From Cacajao melanocephalus (taxonomy: Eukaryota > Chordata > Mammalia > Primates > Pitheciidae): 64,000 nt of DNA. The position numbers and the translations under genes are program-made. Below, piece after piece: positions 13,722 to 27,215 of this stretch (positions within the stretch are counted from its first letter, which is position 1; each line of letters starts with the position of its first letter). The stretch spans positions 1-64,000 of the forward strand of contig CAUYLG010062930.1 of the NCBI GenBank assembly GCA_963573385.1, given 5' to 3'. The notes beneath the pieces were generated by a model. It was not told the DNA's origin, made no database searches, and saw nothing but the letters and a program-made list of their open reading frames with translations.

Positions 13722-14006
13722 AGATCAGATGACTTTTTCTGTAAAGAGCCAGATAGTCAATATTTTAGGTTTTGTGGATCATATGGTCTGTCACAACTGC
13801 TCAAGTGTACAGTTGTGGCAGAGCAACCATGGACAGAATGAATGAGTGTGACCGTGTTCCAATAAATATTTATGGATATAGAAATGTAAAATTTTTATAA
13901 GATTAATAAGTCATGAAATGTGCCTTGGCCCTCTACCTTCAACTATTTAAATATGTGAAAATCACTCTTAGCTCAAAAGCCATACCGAAACAGGCTGTTG
14001 ACCCCT
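13722..14006. mobile_element. hAT-Charlie/MER1-type DNA transposon remnant
   Basis: Begins TTTTTCTGTAAAGAGCCAGA with a following 'tattttaggttttgtggatcatatggtctgtcacaactgctcaa' pattern, includes GTTCCAATAAATATTTATGG, and ends near GGCTGTTGACCCCTA. This matches the non-autonomous element with consensus 'aaagggccagatagtaaatattttaggctttg' that I remember as a Charlie/MER1-class repeat. The family name is from memory. Confidence 0.6.
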
Positions 14007-14018
14007 AATTGGTTGATT

Positions 14019-14254
14019 GATTTGAGACAGGGTCTCACCCTGTTGTCCAGATGGAGTGTAGTGGTGCAAACTCCTGGTTCACGGGCTCCTCCCACCCTAG
14101 CCTCAGTAGCCGGGACTGCAGGCACCCCCCACCAGGCCTGGTTCACTTTTCGTATTTTTTGTAGGGATGGGGTTTTGCTGTGTTTCCCTGTCTGATCTTG
14201 AACTCCTGAGCTCAAAGGTTCTGCCCACTTTGGCCATCACTCCTTGGCCTCCCC
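14019..14254 (-). repeat. Old Alu (AluJ-like), antisense
   Basis: A diverged copy from GAGACAGGGTCTCACCCTGT, with internal deletions, to CCTTGGCCTCCCC. It follows directly on the DNA-transposon remnant. Confidence 0.75.
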
Positions 14255-14407
14255 AGATTTATGGTAAGATCCAGCAGTCACTTGATTGTTTCTGCTGGTG
14301 GCTGAGCTCCCTCCTAGGAACCTGAAAATACAAGTTGAAATTAGAAATTAGTTTGGAGGTAGTTGGCTACGCTGAGGGCTGTGGGGTCACTGCCCACCCC
14401 CCACTTC

Positions 14408-14566
14408 CTAGGCTGGAGTGCAATGGGTTTTTTGTGTGTGTGTGTGTGTGTGGGAACAGGGTCTTTCTGTTGCTCAGGCTGGAGTGCAGTGGCACGATCA
14501 TGGCTCAACAACCTCCTGGTCTCAAGCAGTTCTCCCACCTTAGCTTCTGGAGTAGCTGGGACTCTG
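14408..14566 (-). repeat. Alu fragment, antisense, split by (GT)n
   Basis: The Alu motif AGGCTGGAGTGCAATGG is followed by a GT repeat at 14433-14452, and then Alu sequence restarts (AACAGGGTCTTTCTGTTGC to GAGTAGCTGGGACT). Confidence 0.75.
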
Positions 14567-15270
14567 ATCCTAGATCCCTTTTGAGGATAAAATGTGTAAG
14601 AACAATTGCCTTGGTTGTCTCACACCTTCCAAAGGGGGTCAAGCTAAGAAACCCTTTGTAAGAGGATATATATTATAAGATTGGGTTCCTCTACAGAGGG
14701 AGATAATGTCAAGTAGGGTGTGTGTGTCACACCAATCAGAAGTTAATGCCTGCCCCTCCTACTCCTGTCGTAGTGTTTAAGGAACTGCTGACCAGTTCTT
14801 CCAGTTTTATCTTTTGTGTGCTCTACTAGGCAAAATGAATCGCATTTGCAACCATCTTGCAATGAATCTGTGTTTCAATTTTCCAAGTTAACATGTTGTT
14901 TATTGACGACATTTTCAGTTTTTGCTCCCTGATAATATATCATGGACTTAATCATTCACGTGACCTCTTTTTAAATCCCAGTGGACATCCAGGAGGGAGA
15001 AACCCATGGTCCAGGAATCTTGGGGAGGGAGAGGTAGCTGGCACAGGAGGAGGGTGCTTGCCCATCTGCCTGGGGAACTGGACTTTGGTTCCGCTACTGT
15101 CTTTGCACTGGATCTACATATATGTCTTTGTGCAAGTTGATAAACATCCAGAATTCAGTGTACTCCTCTTTAAAAGTAGGAAAGGTGGATTAAATTATTT
15201 TAAATTGTTTCTTAAATCTCTCTACCTCTACAGTTAATTACGATTTTATGGATTTCTTTTGGAAAGATTT

Positions 15271-15324
15271 CTTATAGACACAGTCTGTATTGTGAGTCTT
15301 GTAGACACAGTGTATGTTGTGAGA
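15271..15324. repeat. 27-bp tandem duplication, two diverged copies
   Basis: CTTATAGACACAGT..ATTGTGAGT (15271-15297) is followed directly by CTTGTAGACACAGT..GTTGTGAGA (15298-15324). Confidence 0.8.
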
Positions 15325-16189
15325 TTCGGACTTCAGCCTCAGAGACCTTGCTGCTAGGTTTGAGACCATTTTAGGTTTCCATGATCATAATAACAAGACT
15401 TGTACAATTCTGATGAAATGTTTGTTTTCATATGTAACTGGGATGATTGTGTTAATGCTGTTTTTGTCAAGTGTGTCATCTAGGTCTTCAAAGATATAAC
15501 ATTGGGAGTCTCTCTCAGTCTTTTTTTAAAACGGTACTTTAAAGATTTTTGGTGACTTAACATTGTTAGTGGTAACTGATAGTTTCTGACAACCGGGTAT
15601 AATCAAGGAACAAAGTTCCTGAAAAACAGCTGCATTTCAATCTGCACAGTGTAATTGTCATTAGCTGGTTGAGTCTGGTTTCTGCAGAAGTTGCTTTGTA
15701 TATCCTGTATAAGAACATCTGGTTTGAGCATTTAAAAATCTTTTAAAATTACCCTGTAGACATTTAGCATTTATTGGCTTATTCCACCAAGGGTGGAATA
15801 ATGGGTTGTAGAATCCTTCCCATGCTTACTCTTACCTTTGTTCATTCAGAAGCACTTGGTTTTTCTAAAGTGTCTCATGAACTTTTAGAGTTTGACATGA
15901 AGATTTGGGTGTATATGTATGTATTATAGAAATTAGTACCTAGTTCAGAGACCCCCCCACCAAGGCAGAATGGAACACAAATTTCTGATTTCAGTCAAAT
16001 GCTTTAGAAAATAAACATTTCATTTTTGTATATTCTGAAGAGATTAATCTGACTCTAGCTTTCCCTGGTAAATTGTCAGAAAACTGTGAGACTAGGAATA
16101 GGACATAAAGGGCAAATGGGTGGTAGCACTGTCTTAAGAAGGATTCTGATGATATGCCTGGGCTTGTGGAAAAGAATGACTTAATTTAG

Positions 16190-16554
<365 letters not shown>

Positions 16555-16623
16555 GCCTTTTTGTTTTTATTTTTTCCAAAATATATACTATTACTGTTGA
16601 AATGGGTAAGGAGTTGAAATGTG

Positions 16624-16805
<182 letters not shown>

Positions 16806-16883
16806 CTAGGTTTTTTTCTATTGTTGTATATATTTTAAGGGACCTCTGCATGTTGGCTGTTTTTACCTGTTTCAAAAACTTAA

Positions 16884-17245
<362 letters not shown>

Positions 17246-17297
17246 TTTATGGCATTATTACGTTTTCTCTATTTTTCTTCTGCACCTTTGCATCAGA

Positions 17298-17597
17298 TTT
17301 TTTTTTTTTTTTTTTTTTTTTTATATTGAGTAACGCTGTGTCGCCCAGTGTGGAGTACAGTGGCCTGATACTGGCTTACTACAACCTCTGCCTCCTGGGT
17401 TCAAGCGATTCTCCTGCCTCAGCCTCCTGAGTAGGTGGGACTATAGGTGCCCGCTACTATGTCCAGCTAATTTTTGTACTTTTAGTAGAGATGGGGTTTC
17501 ATCATATTGGCCAAGCGACCGAACTCCTGACCTTGTGATCCACCCTCCTCAGCCTCCCAAAGAGCTGAAATTACAGGTGTGAGCCTGTGCCTAGCCC
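17298..17597 (-). repeat. Alu, antisense
   Basis: A T25 tract and a diverged head (TATATTGAGTAACGCTGTGTC) run through the complete body to GTGAGCCTGTGCCTAGCCC. Confidence 0.92.
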
Positions 17598-17759
17598 ACA
17601 TAAAGCAAGACAAGTCTTTGATACTGCATCTCAGGAAGGAGATGTACATAGTTTATTGATGGCTGGTCATTATAGGCTGGTGCTTTTTGGGGCAAGAAGT
17701 TGTGCTCCAGTGTCTTTTACATACTGAGGAGCAGGGAAGATAGTTGTTGACTTTTAAAT

Positions 17760-18065
17760 CTTTACTATTATATGTGTAGTATACGATCATGGTAAAAAGT
17801 TAAAATCATATTAAAGGTCATAAAGAGAAGTAAAAATTCTCAACTCAGTCTGTCTTGGAACTCTTTGGTCACATTTCTCAGAGATAACCACTATGAACCT
17901 TTATGTTCTTCAAGAAATTTTCTATGAATATACAGGCAATTGCTGATCCTGTTTTCTCTCCTCCTATTATATGTAAATGGCCTTATATTTTGGTTTTTTC
18001 CCCTGAAGTTTGCCTGTTTTTCTCTCCTAATATGTCTTGGGCATCTTTCCATATTTGAGCATTTA
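17760..18065 (-). repeat. Possible L1M 3'-end remnant, antisense
   Basis: Patterns such as 'tatacaggcaattgctgat', CATCTTTCCATATTTGAGC and GCATTTAGATCT resemble the reverse of old L1 3' regions. Low certainty. Confidence 0.4.
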
Positions 18066-19591
18066 GATCTAACAGAAAAGAATTCTGAGTAGATGAAAAT
18101 AAGGATAAAAGCTCAAGATTGGAGACCATGGTGACTGACTGCCTTTTTTGTTTGGTTGTGAATTAATTTACTCCCATGTCAAGGAAAGTTAAAAAAATAC
18201 ATTCCAAGTACAAATGATTGGAATGTTTTGTCATAGCTGCTCTTATTCAGTTGCTGACTCTTAATTGAGTTAGCAATTACAGAGACCTGGAAGGGGTTTA
18301 ATAGATTGCCTTAGAGCTCATAAGCAGTGATTGGATTATTTATAAATTGGCAAATGAGAGCTGCCTGTGATTCATTCAGAACCACTGAAATGTATAAATT
18401 CCTTAAAGTCTTGAAAAATGCTTTCTTGGTTTTTAAATCTGAGTTCAAAAATAACTTATAAAGAATTTACAGTGAACTAGTGTGTTATAGTACATGGGCT
18501 TTATGAGTAATGCTCCTAAGTAAATACTATAGTTATTATCTAGTCAGTTATCATACATTTTTTTCTTTTGGAGGAGGCGGCTATTTATTGCTAATATAAA
18601 CTTGTCAGCTGAATATTTTTAAGTTTTACCTTTTTCCAGAGGTTCTGTATTAGCTTGGGCCAGCATTTTCCTTAAATAAGGTTTGATGAATCACATTATA
18701 AAGAACACATTTTTTTGCTTGAGATATTTAGGCAAGATTAAAACATTAACACTTAAGATGTAAGCTGTTTGTCAGTTAAATCTATGACTTTTTTTGACTA
18801 GATATAACCCTTTAGTTAAATTGAGAATACGGGTTTGAGTTATGGTCATAGTAGTATTTTTAGATTCTGTGAGCATATGAATTAGATAATGTTGCCAATT
18901 TGAAAACTTCATGTCTAGGCGATTAACGTTTACTTTAAAAACTGATGTAAGAAACCAGCTGGGTTTCCTTCACATACATCTAGGAGCAGGTGGATAGATT
19001 TTATTGTGAAATATAGATCATTGTATTTGGATACTTAGAACTGTATATTCCATAGAAGACAAAAGTGACCTATTAAGAATGTAATGTGTCTTTTTGGGGG
19101 AGTATTCTGTGATCAGTAATTTAGGAATCAAATTATCAGGTACATAGTGTTTAGAAAATAATTTGAACTATATGAACTTAAACAGAAAGGAGTAGCTCAT
19201 AAAATACTTAATTAGTTTTATGTAAGACCACCTGGTTTCTGAAAATACATTCTTTAGTACCTTTAGTTTTAGCTGTTTGACGGAATGAAAGGACATCAAT
19301 AAATTTAAAAATGAATACAGTAGAAGTTATTCCAGTTAAAGGTCAATTAGATATTAAAGTAAAAGCATCTCAAATTCAATAAAGTGGATTGAACATAAGG
19401 TAACAGTACAGGAACTAAGGCATTCGTCCAATAGGCTATTTTAATACATGGTATTGCAGTGGGTGATATATAAAAGTATGTAGAGGTCTTTAATTGAGTA
19501 CCTTCTAGAACTTCTTGAGTGAAATAAATGACAATGGAAACAGTAGATGAAATTGATATTTTGAGAGAGAAACTAGCCTTTCTGCATATAA

Positions 19592-20088
<497 letters not shown>

Positions 20089-20995
20089 CCCTCTTATTCT
20101 TTTGTAAAAGTCCTTCTCTCCTTGTCCACAGGTTCTCATTCGTAGAATCATCATGACCACACCCAGGTCACTGAACTTGTTCACTCACATTCCTAGGCCA
20201 CCTTAGGGATGAGTTCCTTCAGATCGTGGCTGCTCTTAATCTATTGCATACAGATTTTTCCCAGTTTCAGTCAGAAGAATGTAAATTTCAAGGTTTTCGG
20301 GTTCCTTGCTATATCACGTGCATGTGAGCAGTAATCTGATGACTTTTATTGCACTTACCACACTGAAGTCACTTGTCTAGTTATTTGCTGTTTCTTCCAA
20401 GTAGACCGTGTGCTCCTGCAGCGCAGACATTCCATGTCTCGTTCACCATATCTCTGACATCTATCTACCTTGATAAAATTTTCCTCAAATTAATATGTTA
20501 GCTAATGTACTGCATTTTAACCCACGTGACAGAAGGGATCCAAGGAGGGAGTGATCTGCATGTAATCTGAATAGGGGTTTGGGCCAGTGGGTAAAGCATG
20601 TGTTTGCCTTTCTTGAGGAGATGGTTCTCTGGCAGCTGCCACAGATGCTCAGTTGTCTTGGTGCATCTCTCCCTGCAGTGAGTGGAATAGAGACACCAGA
20701 GGATTGTTAAGTAACTGGTCCAGCCAGGGTCTTTGGCCAGTGGCCTTTCCAGGCAGTGTTCTGTTTTTAATCTAACTTCCTAGGTAGTCTTTTGGCAAAC
20801 TCCCAGAGTGCCCACTAACTAGCACTTTTGTCTCTGTGGCTGTTATGTTTCTCATGGTAAATGGACACTCCAGGCTCCTATAAGTTGAATAACTTTGTAT
20901 CAGTTTTGAGGAAATTTATACAGAATGTTTGGTTGAGACTTTGATTCAGAGGGCATCTATTGTAGCCATCCTGAGAAGCCTTGTTTTTGACCAGT

Positions 20996-21073
20996 CTGAG
21001 TTGGGTTCAATCTGTGTCCCGCACTGCAAGACTTCATGTGTTCCCTATATCTACCATCACGGTCCCCCTTCTC
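20996..21073. repeat. Fragment A of a duplicated LTR-like segment
   Basis: GAGTTGGGTTCAATCTGTGT and what follows is closely matched by 21814-21896. It is cut off by the Alu at 21074. Its character suggests the end of an old LTR, but I cannot name the family. Confidence 0.5.
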
Positions 21074-21378
21074 TTTTTTTTTTTTTTTTTTTTTTTTGAG
21101 ACAGACTGTCACATCCAGACTGGAGTGCAGTGGTGCGGTCTCTGCTCACTGCAACCTCTGCCTCCTGGGTTCAAGTGATTCTCTTGCCTCAGCCTTCTGA
21201 GTAGCTGGGACTACAGATGTGTGCCACAACACTCGGCTAATTGAAAGTTTTTTTTTTAAATAGAGACAGGGTTTCGACATGTTGGCTAGGCTGGTCTTGA
21301 ACTCCTGACCTCAGATAATACGCCTGCCTTGGCCTCCCAAAGTTCTGGGATTACAGGTGTGAGCCACTGTGCCTGGCC
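21074..21378 (-). repeat. Alu, antisense
   Basis: A T tract and GAGACAGACTGTCACATCC run to GAGCCACTGTGCCTGGCC. Confidence 0.95.
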
Positions 21379-21813
21379 CTCTGTTATGTGTTTATTTCAT
21401 ATTTGACTTGAGAGAATCTGTGTTCTTCAGAAATTACTGTAATCTTTAGAGACACATACATGAAGCATTTAAGTCATGATACAAGGCAGTAGTTGACTGA
21501 ATACTGACAAAAACTTCTTTGACCAAAACTTTGGTCATGCTCCTCTGTTCCTTCGGGTGAATAGATACTACCTTGGGCTTCCCTCTGTTTTTGCTTAATC
21601 CAGTTGAAGCAAAAAATCCTGCTAAAATCAGTTTAGGGAAAATTCTTCACCTGGGTATCTGACCAATCTCTCCTATCTTATCCTGTCTTCCACAATAATA
21701 CTATCAAATTGATTTCACCATAAACCCCTTATCCTTCATATTTCTGTTTAGTAATCTTCTATCCACTGGCCCCACCCTGCTCCTTGGTTTTAAATCTCCA
21801 CCTCTGTTGGAAT

Positions 21814-21896
21814 CTTGAGTTGGGTTCAATCTCCGTCCCCCACTGCAACACCCCATTGCAGTGTTCCCTGTACCTACCACCATGGTTCCTCTTGAG
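21814..21896. repeat. Fragment B of a duplicated LTR-like segment
   Basis: GAGTTGGGTTCAATCTCCGT and the next ~60 bp match fragment A at most positions. It continues into GAGTAAAATCTGC.., which is reminiscent of an LTR polyadenylation region. Confidence 0.5.
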
Positions 21897-22699
21897 TAAA
21901 ATCTGCTTTACCATCTCTAACAAGTATTGTGAGTAATGTTTTTCAATGGTACTATTAAGGTAACAAACAGCACATTGGAAAGCAAGGTGAAAAAGTTCTA
22001 AAAGAGGAAGAAAGTTGAACTGAGCGGTACAGAGTATGTGTTTGGAGTTGGAGTGTTGGATGATGTTCATTGTCTTTGAACTGAGCCCCAGAAAAGAGGT
22101 GGGATTAGGATAGGTAGGGAGGAAGGAGCAACAGGAGCAGCATTAGCAGAGAATGAGAACTGAAAGAAAGCCTAGTGTTCAGGGAAGGGGCCTGGCCCAA
22201 CCAATGCAAGCTCTAGGCTTTGCGGCTTGCTAGAACAGATGCCTGAGTAAAGCTGCGAGAAGTCAGGAAACTTCATTTTGGCTGGACGGTTTGGATTTAG
22301 ACCTATTTGTAGTGTGGAATGGAGGGAAAGATCTGCATATGGTAGTTTGATGAGGTTGCCTCATGCGGTGTAATTAATTTGTTGTAGTAATAATTGGAAG
22401 TGGTAAGAAATCATAGTGTGGAGAAGAGGTGTTTAAAGCCTTCTAGGTACAAGTGGTTGAAGGACAAACCGACGGGGCATACAGGAACTTCAAAGAGTCA
22501 TAACATTATGAATCAGTAAACCTTGTCAGTTGGCTATAAGGTAAGAATGGATGTATACTAAGAGAAAAATGGGCAGAAAGTAAGATTTTGAGTGTGAAGA
22601 TGCTACCCAGAGTAATACACTGTGTTATACATATGTTGGTAAGTGTGGTGCTCTGCCCCAAATGTGCTACTTTTTCAGGAGTTCAAGACCAGCCTGATC

Positions 22700-22950
22700 C
22701 TTTTTCTGGCTACTCCCCTTTGTTCTTCAGGACTCAGCTCAGTCTTATCAGCCTCCTCTGACTCTTACCCACCTCCTGTGTTGTAGAACTCTGCATTTAC
22801 CACTGCCAGGCAGAAACAGTACTGAATTTCTGTTGCTTGTCTGTCTCCTCAACTAGCCCAGAAGCTCCATGAGGTCAGGGATAGTAATTTTCTTCCAGCA
22901 CCTCCTAGTATGTGGGATATTCAGATGTTTGTTGACTGCATTATGTGCCA
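22700..22950 (+). repeat. L2 3'-end remnant, sense
   Basis: Contains AGCCCAGAAGCTCCATGAGG followed by a 'tcagggatagtaattttcttccagcacctcctagtatgtggg' pattern and TTTGTTGACTGCA. This fits the L2 consensus end (gctccatgagggcaggga..ttgttgaatga). Confidence 0.58.
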
Positions 22951-23771
22951 TTATATCTTCTTGCTGCTTTCTCTGGGGTGTTGTGAGTAGCCATTTTAAT
23001 TGATTATTACTTATCCTACTACCGTCTAGATAGTAATTAGCCATTGCCCTAAGAGTCAGGAAAGGTGATGATGCAGATGCTGGCTTTTAGTGGGGCAGAT
23101 GTTTGCAGCATACAACCACTGTATTGTGTAGCTTAAAGATAGTAACTTGTATTTTGATCTTCTGATACAGTAAGTAATCCTGGGTGAGATAAGTCAGCTT
23201 GATGTCAAGATGTAAGTACATTAGAGCCACAGAGGAGGAAATTCTGCCGAGCGCTAACCCCCATTACTGTGCCAAGTTCCCTGGAGAAGCAAATATGGCA
23301 TTCTCAACCCTCATTACTCAAGATCTTCATGGTGGATGAAAATGGATTTCATTAGAAGGAAAATACTATTTTTACTCTTCTTTTACTTGAATAATTTTGC
23401 TTAAGAGAGTATTTATGTGGTTTAGGTGCATCATTCTATTTTGGCCAATGCTCGTGTTTTTTATTTAGTGACTGTTGAAGTGCTTTCTCGGGGAGTTGTG
23501 TTTGAAAGCTGGGAAGTAAGCATTTTGATTCAAAAAGATTCTTAACTTCTTTAAGCTGTTCTATTTAGGTAAATTTAAGTTGTCTGAATCAATGAAGATG
23601 TTTTCTTATTTCTAGCTAGGAAGTGTTTTATGAGCTTTCTCAACCCCTCATTTCTCATAGTTCTCACACCCTCTTACAAGGTCGCACATTTCATTATTCT
23701 TACTGTGTTGCATCACACTGTTACTTTAAAGGAATTCCTCTTCATATAGTACATTTTTATTTTTATTTTTT

Positions 23772-24207
23772 ATTTTTTTGAGACAGTCTTGCTCTCACAC
23801 CCAGGCTGGAGCATGACCACGGCTCACTGCAGCCTCGACCTCCCAGGCTTAGGTGATCCTCCTGGCTCAGCCTCCTGAGTAGCTGGGACTACAATTATGT
23901 GCCACCACACCCAGCTAATTTTTTTTCTTTTTTTTTTTTTAAATAGAGATGGGGTCTCACCGTGTTGCCCAGGCTGGTCTTGAACTCCTGACATCAGGTG
24001 ATCACCTGTCTTGGCCTCCCAAAGTTTTGGGATTACAGGCTTGAGCCATTACGCTCGGCCACACCCAGCTAATTTAAAAATTTTTTTGTAGAGATAGGGG
24101 TCTTCTTATGTTGCTTAGTCTGGTCTCAATTCTTCGGTTCTAGCAGTCCTCCTGCCCTGGCCTCCCAAAGTGCTGGGATTACAGGTGTGAGACGCCACGA
24201 CCAGCCT
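23772..24207 (-). mobile_element. Antisense Alu with a nested truncated Alu inside
   Basis: The outer Alu spans 23772-23921 and 24061-24207. A 5'-truncated Alu with its T tract (about 23922-24060) is inserted in it. The target ACACCCAGCTAATTT is duplicated at 23907-23921 and 24061-24075. Confidence 0.85.
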
Positions 24208-24736
24208 AGTACCAATTTTTTTTTTAAATGCTGTTTTGTAATGTAGGCTTTAGGGAGCTGAAGCTGTTAGGAATGAGTGGTCTTCTGCCTTTCCCTTTTC
24301 CCTTTTTCGTCTTGCTGGATCCTGAGGGGAGCCAGAGGAAACTTCTCTAGAAGGCTGGAGAGCTTAGCTGTCTGCAGTTGGTGTTTTTGGCACACACAGG
24401 GCAGAGAAGACAGTCCAATAGGGAGTGGGCCACAGGTATTTCTTGGTCATGGAACCTGAGGGCTGGAGTGGGCTTGCCCCAGGCCAAGTTGTAGATTGCC
24501 TGGTTATGGGTGAGTGAGGCTCTTGGAAAAGGAATGGGAGTGGCTTTTAGGACTTGACTATGCTTACAGCATGAAACCCCAGCTTCCAAAGTATGTCCAT
24601 AACATAGCTCGTGACCCATATTGATCAGGACTCATGTCCAGTCTTTCTCTTGGTACATTGTTTTAATGGCTTTTAAAGGATTAATTTGCCATGGACTTTA
24701 GCTAGGTGAGTGTCTCCGGAAGAAAATATAAAATAT

Positions 24737-25177
<441 letters not shown>

Positions 25178-25652
25178 TTAGGGACCTGAATATTTGGATG
25201 AATCGTGTAGATTGATTTTATAAGTGTAGTATAGAAAAAACTTCATCTACTTTTCAAGGTTCAGTTTATGTGAGTCTGAATTAAAATGACAAAAGACACT
25301 ACAGGAGAAAATGCAAACTGATTTACTGGAAATTTTCTGATGCTGATATTTTTATGTGTGAGGTGTCGGGGTAAGGGGAGAGAGACTTTACCAAAAAGAA
25401 GTGAAAAACGCAAAAAGAGTTAGACCTGAAGGCTTATATACAATTTTAACAAAGGGTGATAAATTGCGAAGTGGCTAGACAAAGGAAAAGGGAGTTTAGG
25501 CTTTTTTGACTGCCCTTTTATAGGCCAGTTTAGAGTGGAGCTTTGGGTTTTTAAAAAAATTACTTTCTTGTTCTAGCACAGTGGTTCTCCACATTTTTCT
25601 CCACACCATTCCTATGTGCCATAGTTTTATTGTGTGTATGTGTGTGTGTGTG

Positions 25653-25934
25653 TTTTGAGACACAGTCTCTGTCACCTGGACTAGAGTGCAGTGGCATGAT
25701 CTTGGCTCACTGCAACCTCTGCCTCCCAAGTTAAAGTGATCCTCTGTCTCAGCCTCCCAACTAGCTGGGATTATAGGTGCATGCCACCATGCCTGGCTAA
25801 TTTTTGTGTTTTTGGTAGAGACTGGGTTTCACCATGTGGATCAGGCTGGTCTCGAACTCCTGACCTCAAGTGATCCTCCCACCTTGGCCTCCCAAAGTGC
25901 TGAAATTAACAGGCGTGAGCCACCGTGCCCAGCC
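25653..25934 (-). repeat. Alu, antisense, after (TG)n
   Basis: (TG)n at 25631-25651 is followed by TTTTGAGACACAGTCTCTGT and runs to GAGCCACCGTGCCCAGCC. Confidence 0.94.
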
Positions 25935-26409
25935 ACACTTTAATTGTTAACACATCATTCATGTTGTGATTCCCAATGAGGAGGTTGGGATGTACTTTTC
26001 TGAGAGGGTAGATGGGTAGGTAGGTGATGGACTACCTTTTTCTGAGTTGAAAAAGCTCCCTTTCTTCTTCAGGAATCGTTGAACTGACAGTGAGACCAGT
26101 GCCCTAAAGATGTCAGGTTAATCAGTAATTTTAATTTGGAAAAGGTTTTTGTATTTGTTTAGAGAGCTGTCCTGTGTGAATGTAACGGTGAGATCATCCG
26201 TGTAAGTTCATTGACTGGCCATTCCGTCTTAAGTCCACTGCCTTCTTACCTAAGAAGACCTTTCTCTTGCTTGAGGGTGGTGCCAGAGTTCTGTTATCAC
26301 CAGCTACCTGGGAGGAGTTGGCCAGGTGCACTGGGTCTTTGTACAAAGTGACTTCTTATTTTGGCTAGATTTGGTTGTATTTGTCCTGAAGGGAGTTGAG
26401 GTGAAGTAG

Positions 26410-26550
26410 AGTGGAAATAGTATTGGATTTGGAATTAAAATCTCCATTCCCACAACATGACCTTGGGGAAGTTGCTGCTTAACCTTTCTTGGCTTTAGTT
26501 TCTTAATGTGAAGGGGAGGGATCTGGATCAGAATTGTATAATGTCTATGG
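26410..26550 (+). repeat. MIR remnant, sense
   Basis: An 'acatgaccttggggaagttgctgcttaacctttcttggctttagtttc' pattern matches the MIR core 'tgaccttgggcaagttacttaacctctctgtgcctcagtttcctc'. Confidence 0.62.
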
Positions 26551-27137
26551 TCCCTTCCTATTCGAGTTGTAAATTGCTGAGGGGTTGGAGGTGGCTGGAG
26601 GAGACATTTGCATTCCCATTACCCCATTTGTTTTGTTTCTTTTGGCTTTTAGGGTTATTTTAGCAAAATTTGCCTGAGAGGCATAATTATGCCCAGTGCA
26701 GTGTAAATATCCACACATCCAGGCACAACCCCACCCCACCCCCCACATTTATGCATAAAATGTGAATCTGTAGTGAGGAAGCACAGTACAGTGTCCATTG
26801 CTGTGGATCTTTTTCTGCAGTGCTTGCTGCCAGTCAGCTAAAGACCCCTGGAGTAGTTATAGTAATGATGACACAGGAATATAGAAAGAGAACTGGCACC
26901 TTTGGGAGACCAACTGATACATGACTTCTCTACCCCCTGCCCCTCCTTTTTAAACCTGGTCTGTTAATGATTGCACCTAATTGTGTATCTTTGGTCTTTT
27001 TACTGTTTACAATTCAAATGCTGCTTAAAGCCTTTTGTTTGCTTTTGTTTGCTGTAAATCCTGGGCTGCCATCTGAAGCACAACTTGATGATTCTGTATT
27101 ATCATCTTAGGTTAAGTGCTGTCTCATTGCTTTGCAG

Positions 27138-27215
27138 GCTGCCTGCTGTTTCCCGGGGAGATCATGAAACGAGGTCGCCTTCCCAGCAGCAGTGAGGATT
27201 CCGACGACAATGGCA
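27138..27215 (+). CDS. JADE1: JADE1 exon with start codon (aa 1-17)
   Basis: The acceptor ttgctttgcag/G is at 27137/27138 and the donor GGCA/gtaagt at 27215/27216. The coding part starts at ATG 27164-27166 and reads MKRGRLPSSSEDSDDNG plus one base of codon 18. The start has A at -3 and A at +4, a reasonable Kozak context, and it is the known JADE N-terminus. The 26 bases before the ATG are 5' UTR. The serine and acid-rich N-terminus is typical of the JADE family and carries likely phosphorylation sites; that role is family knowledge, not visible here. The TGA formed by ATGA at the start overlaps a possible uORF from the 8503 first exon. Confidence 0.97.
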
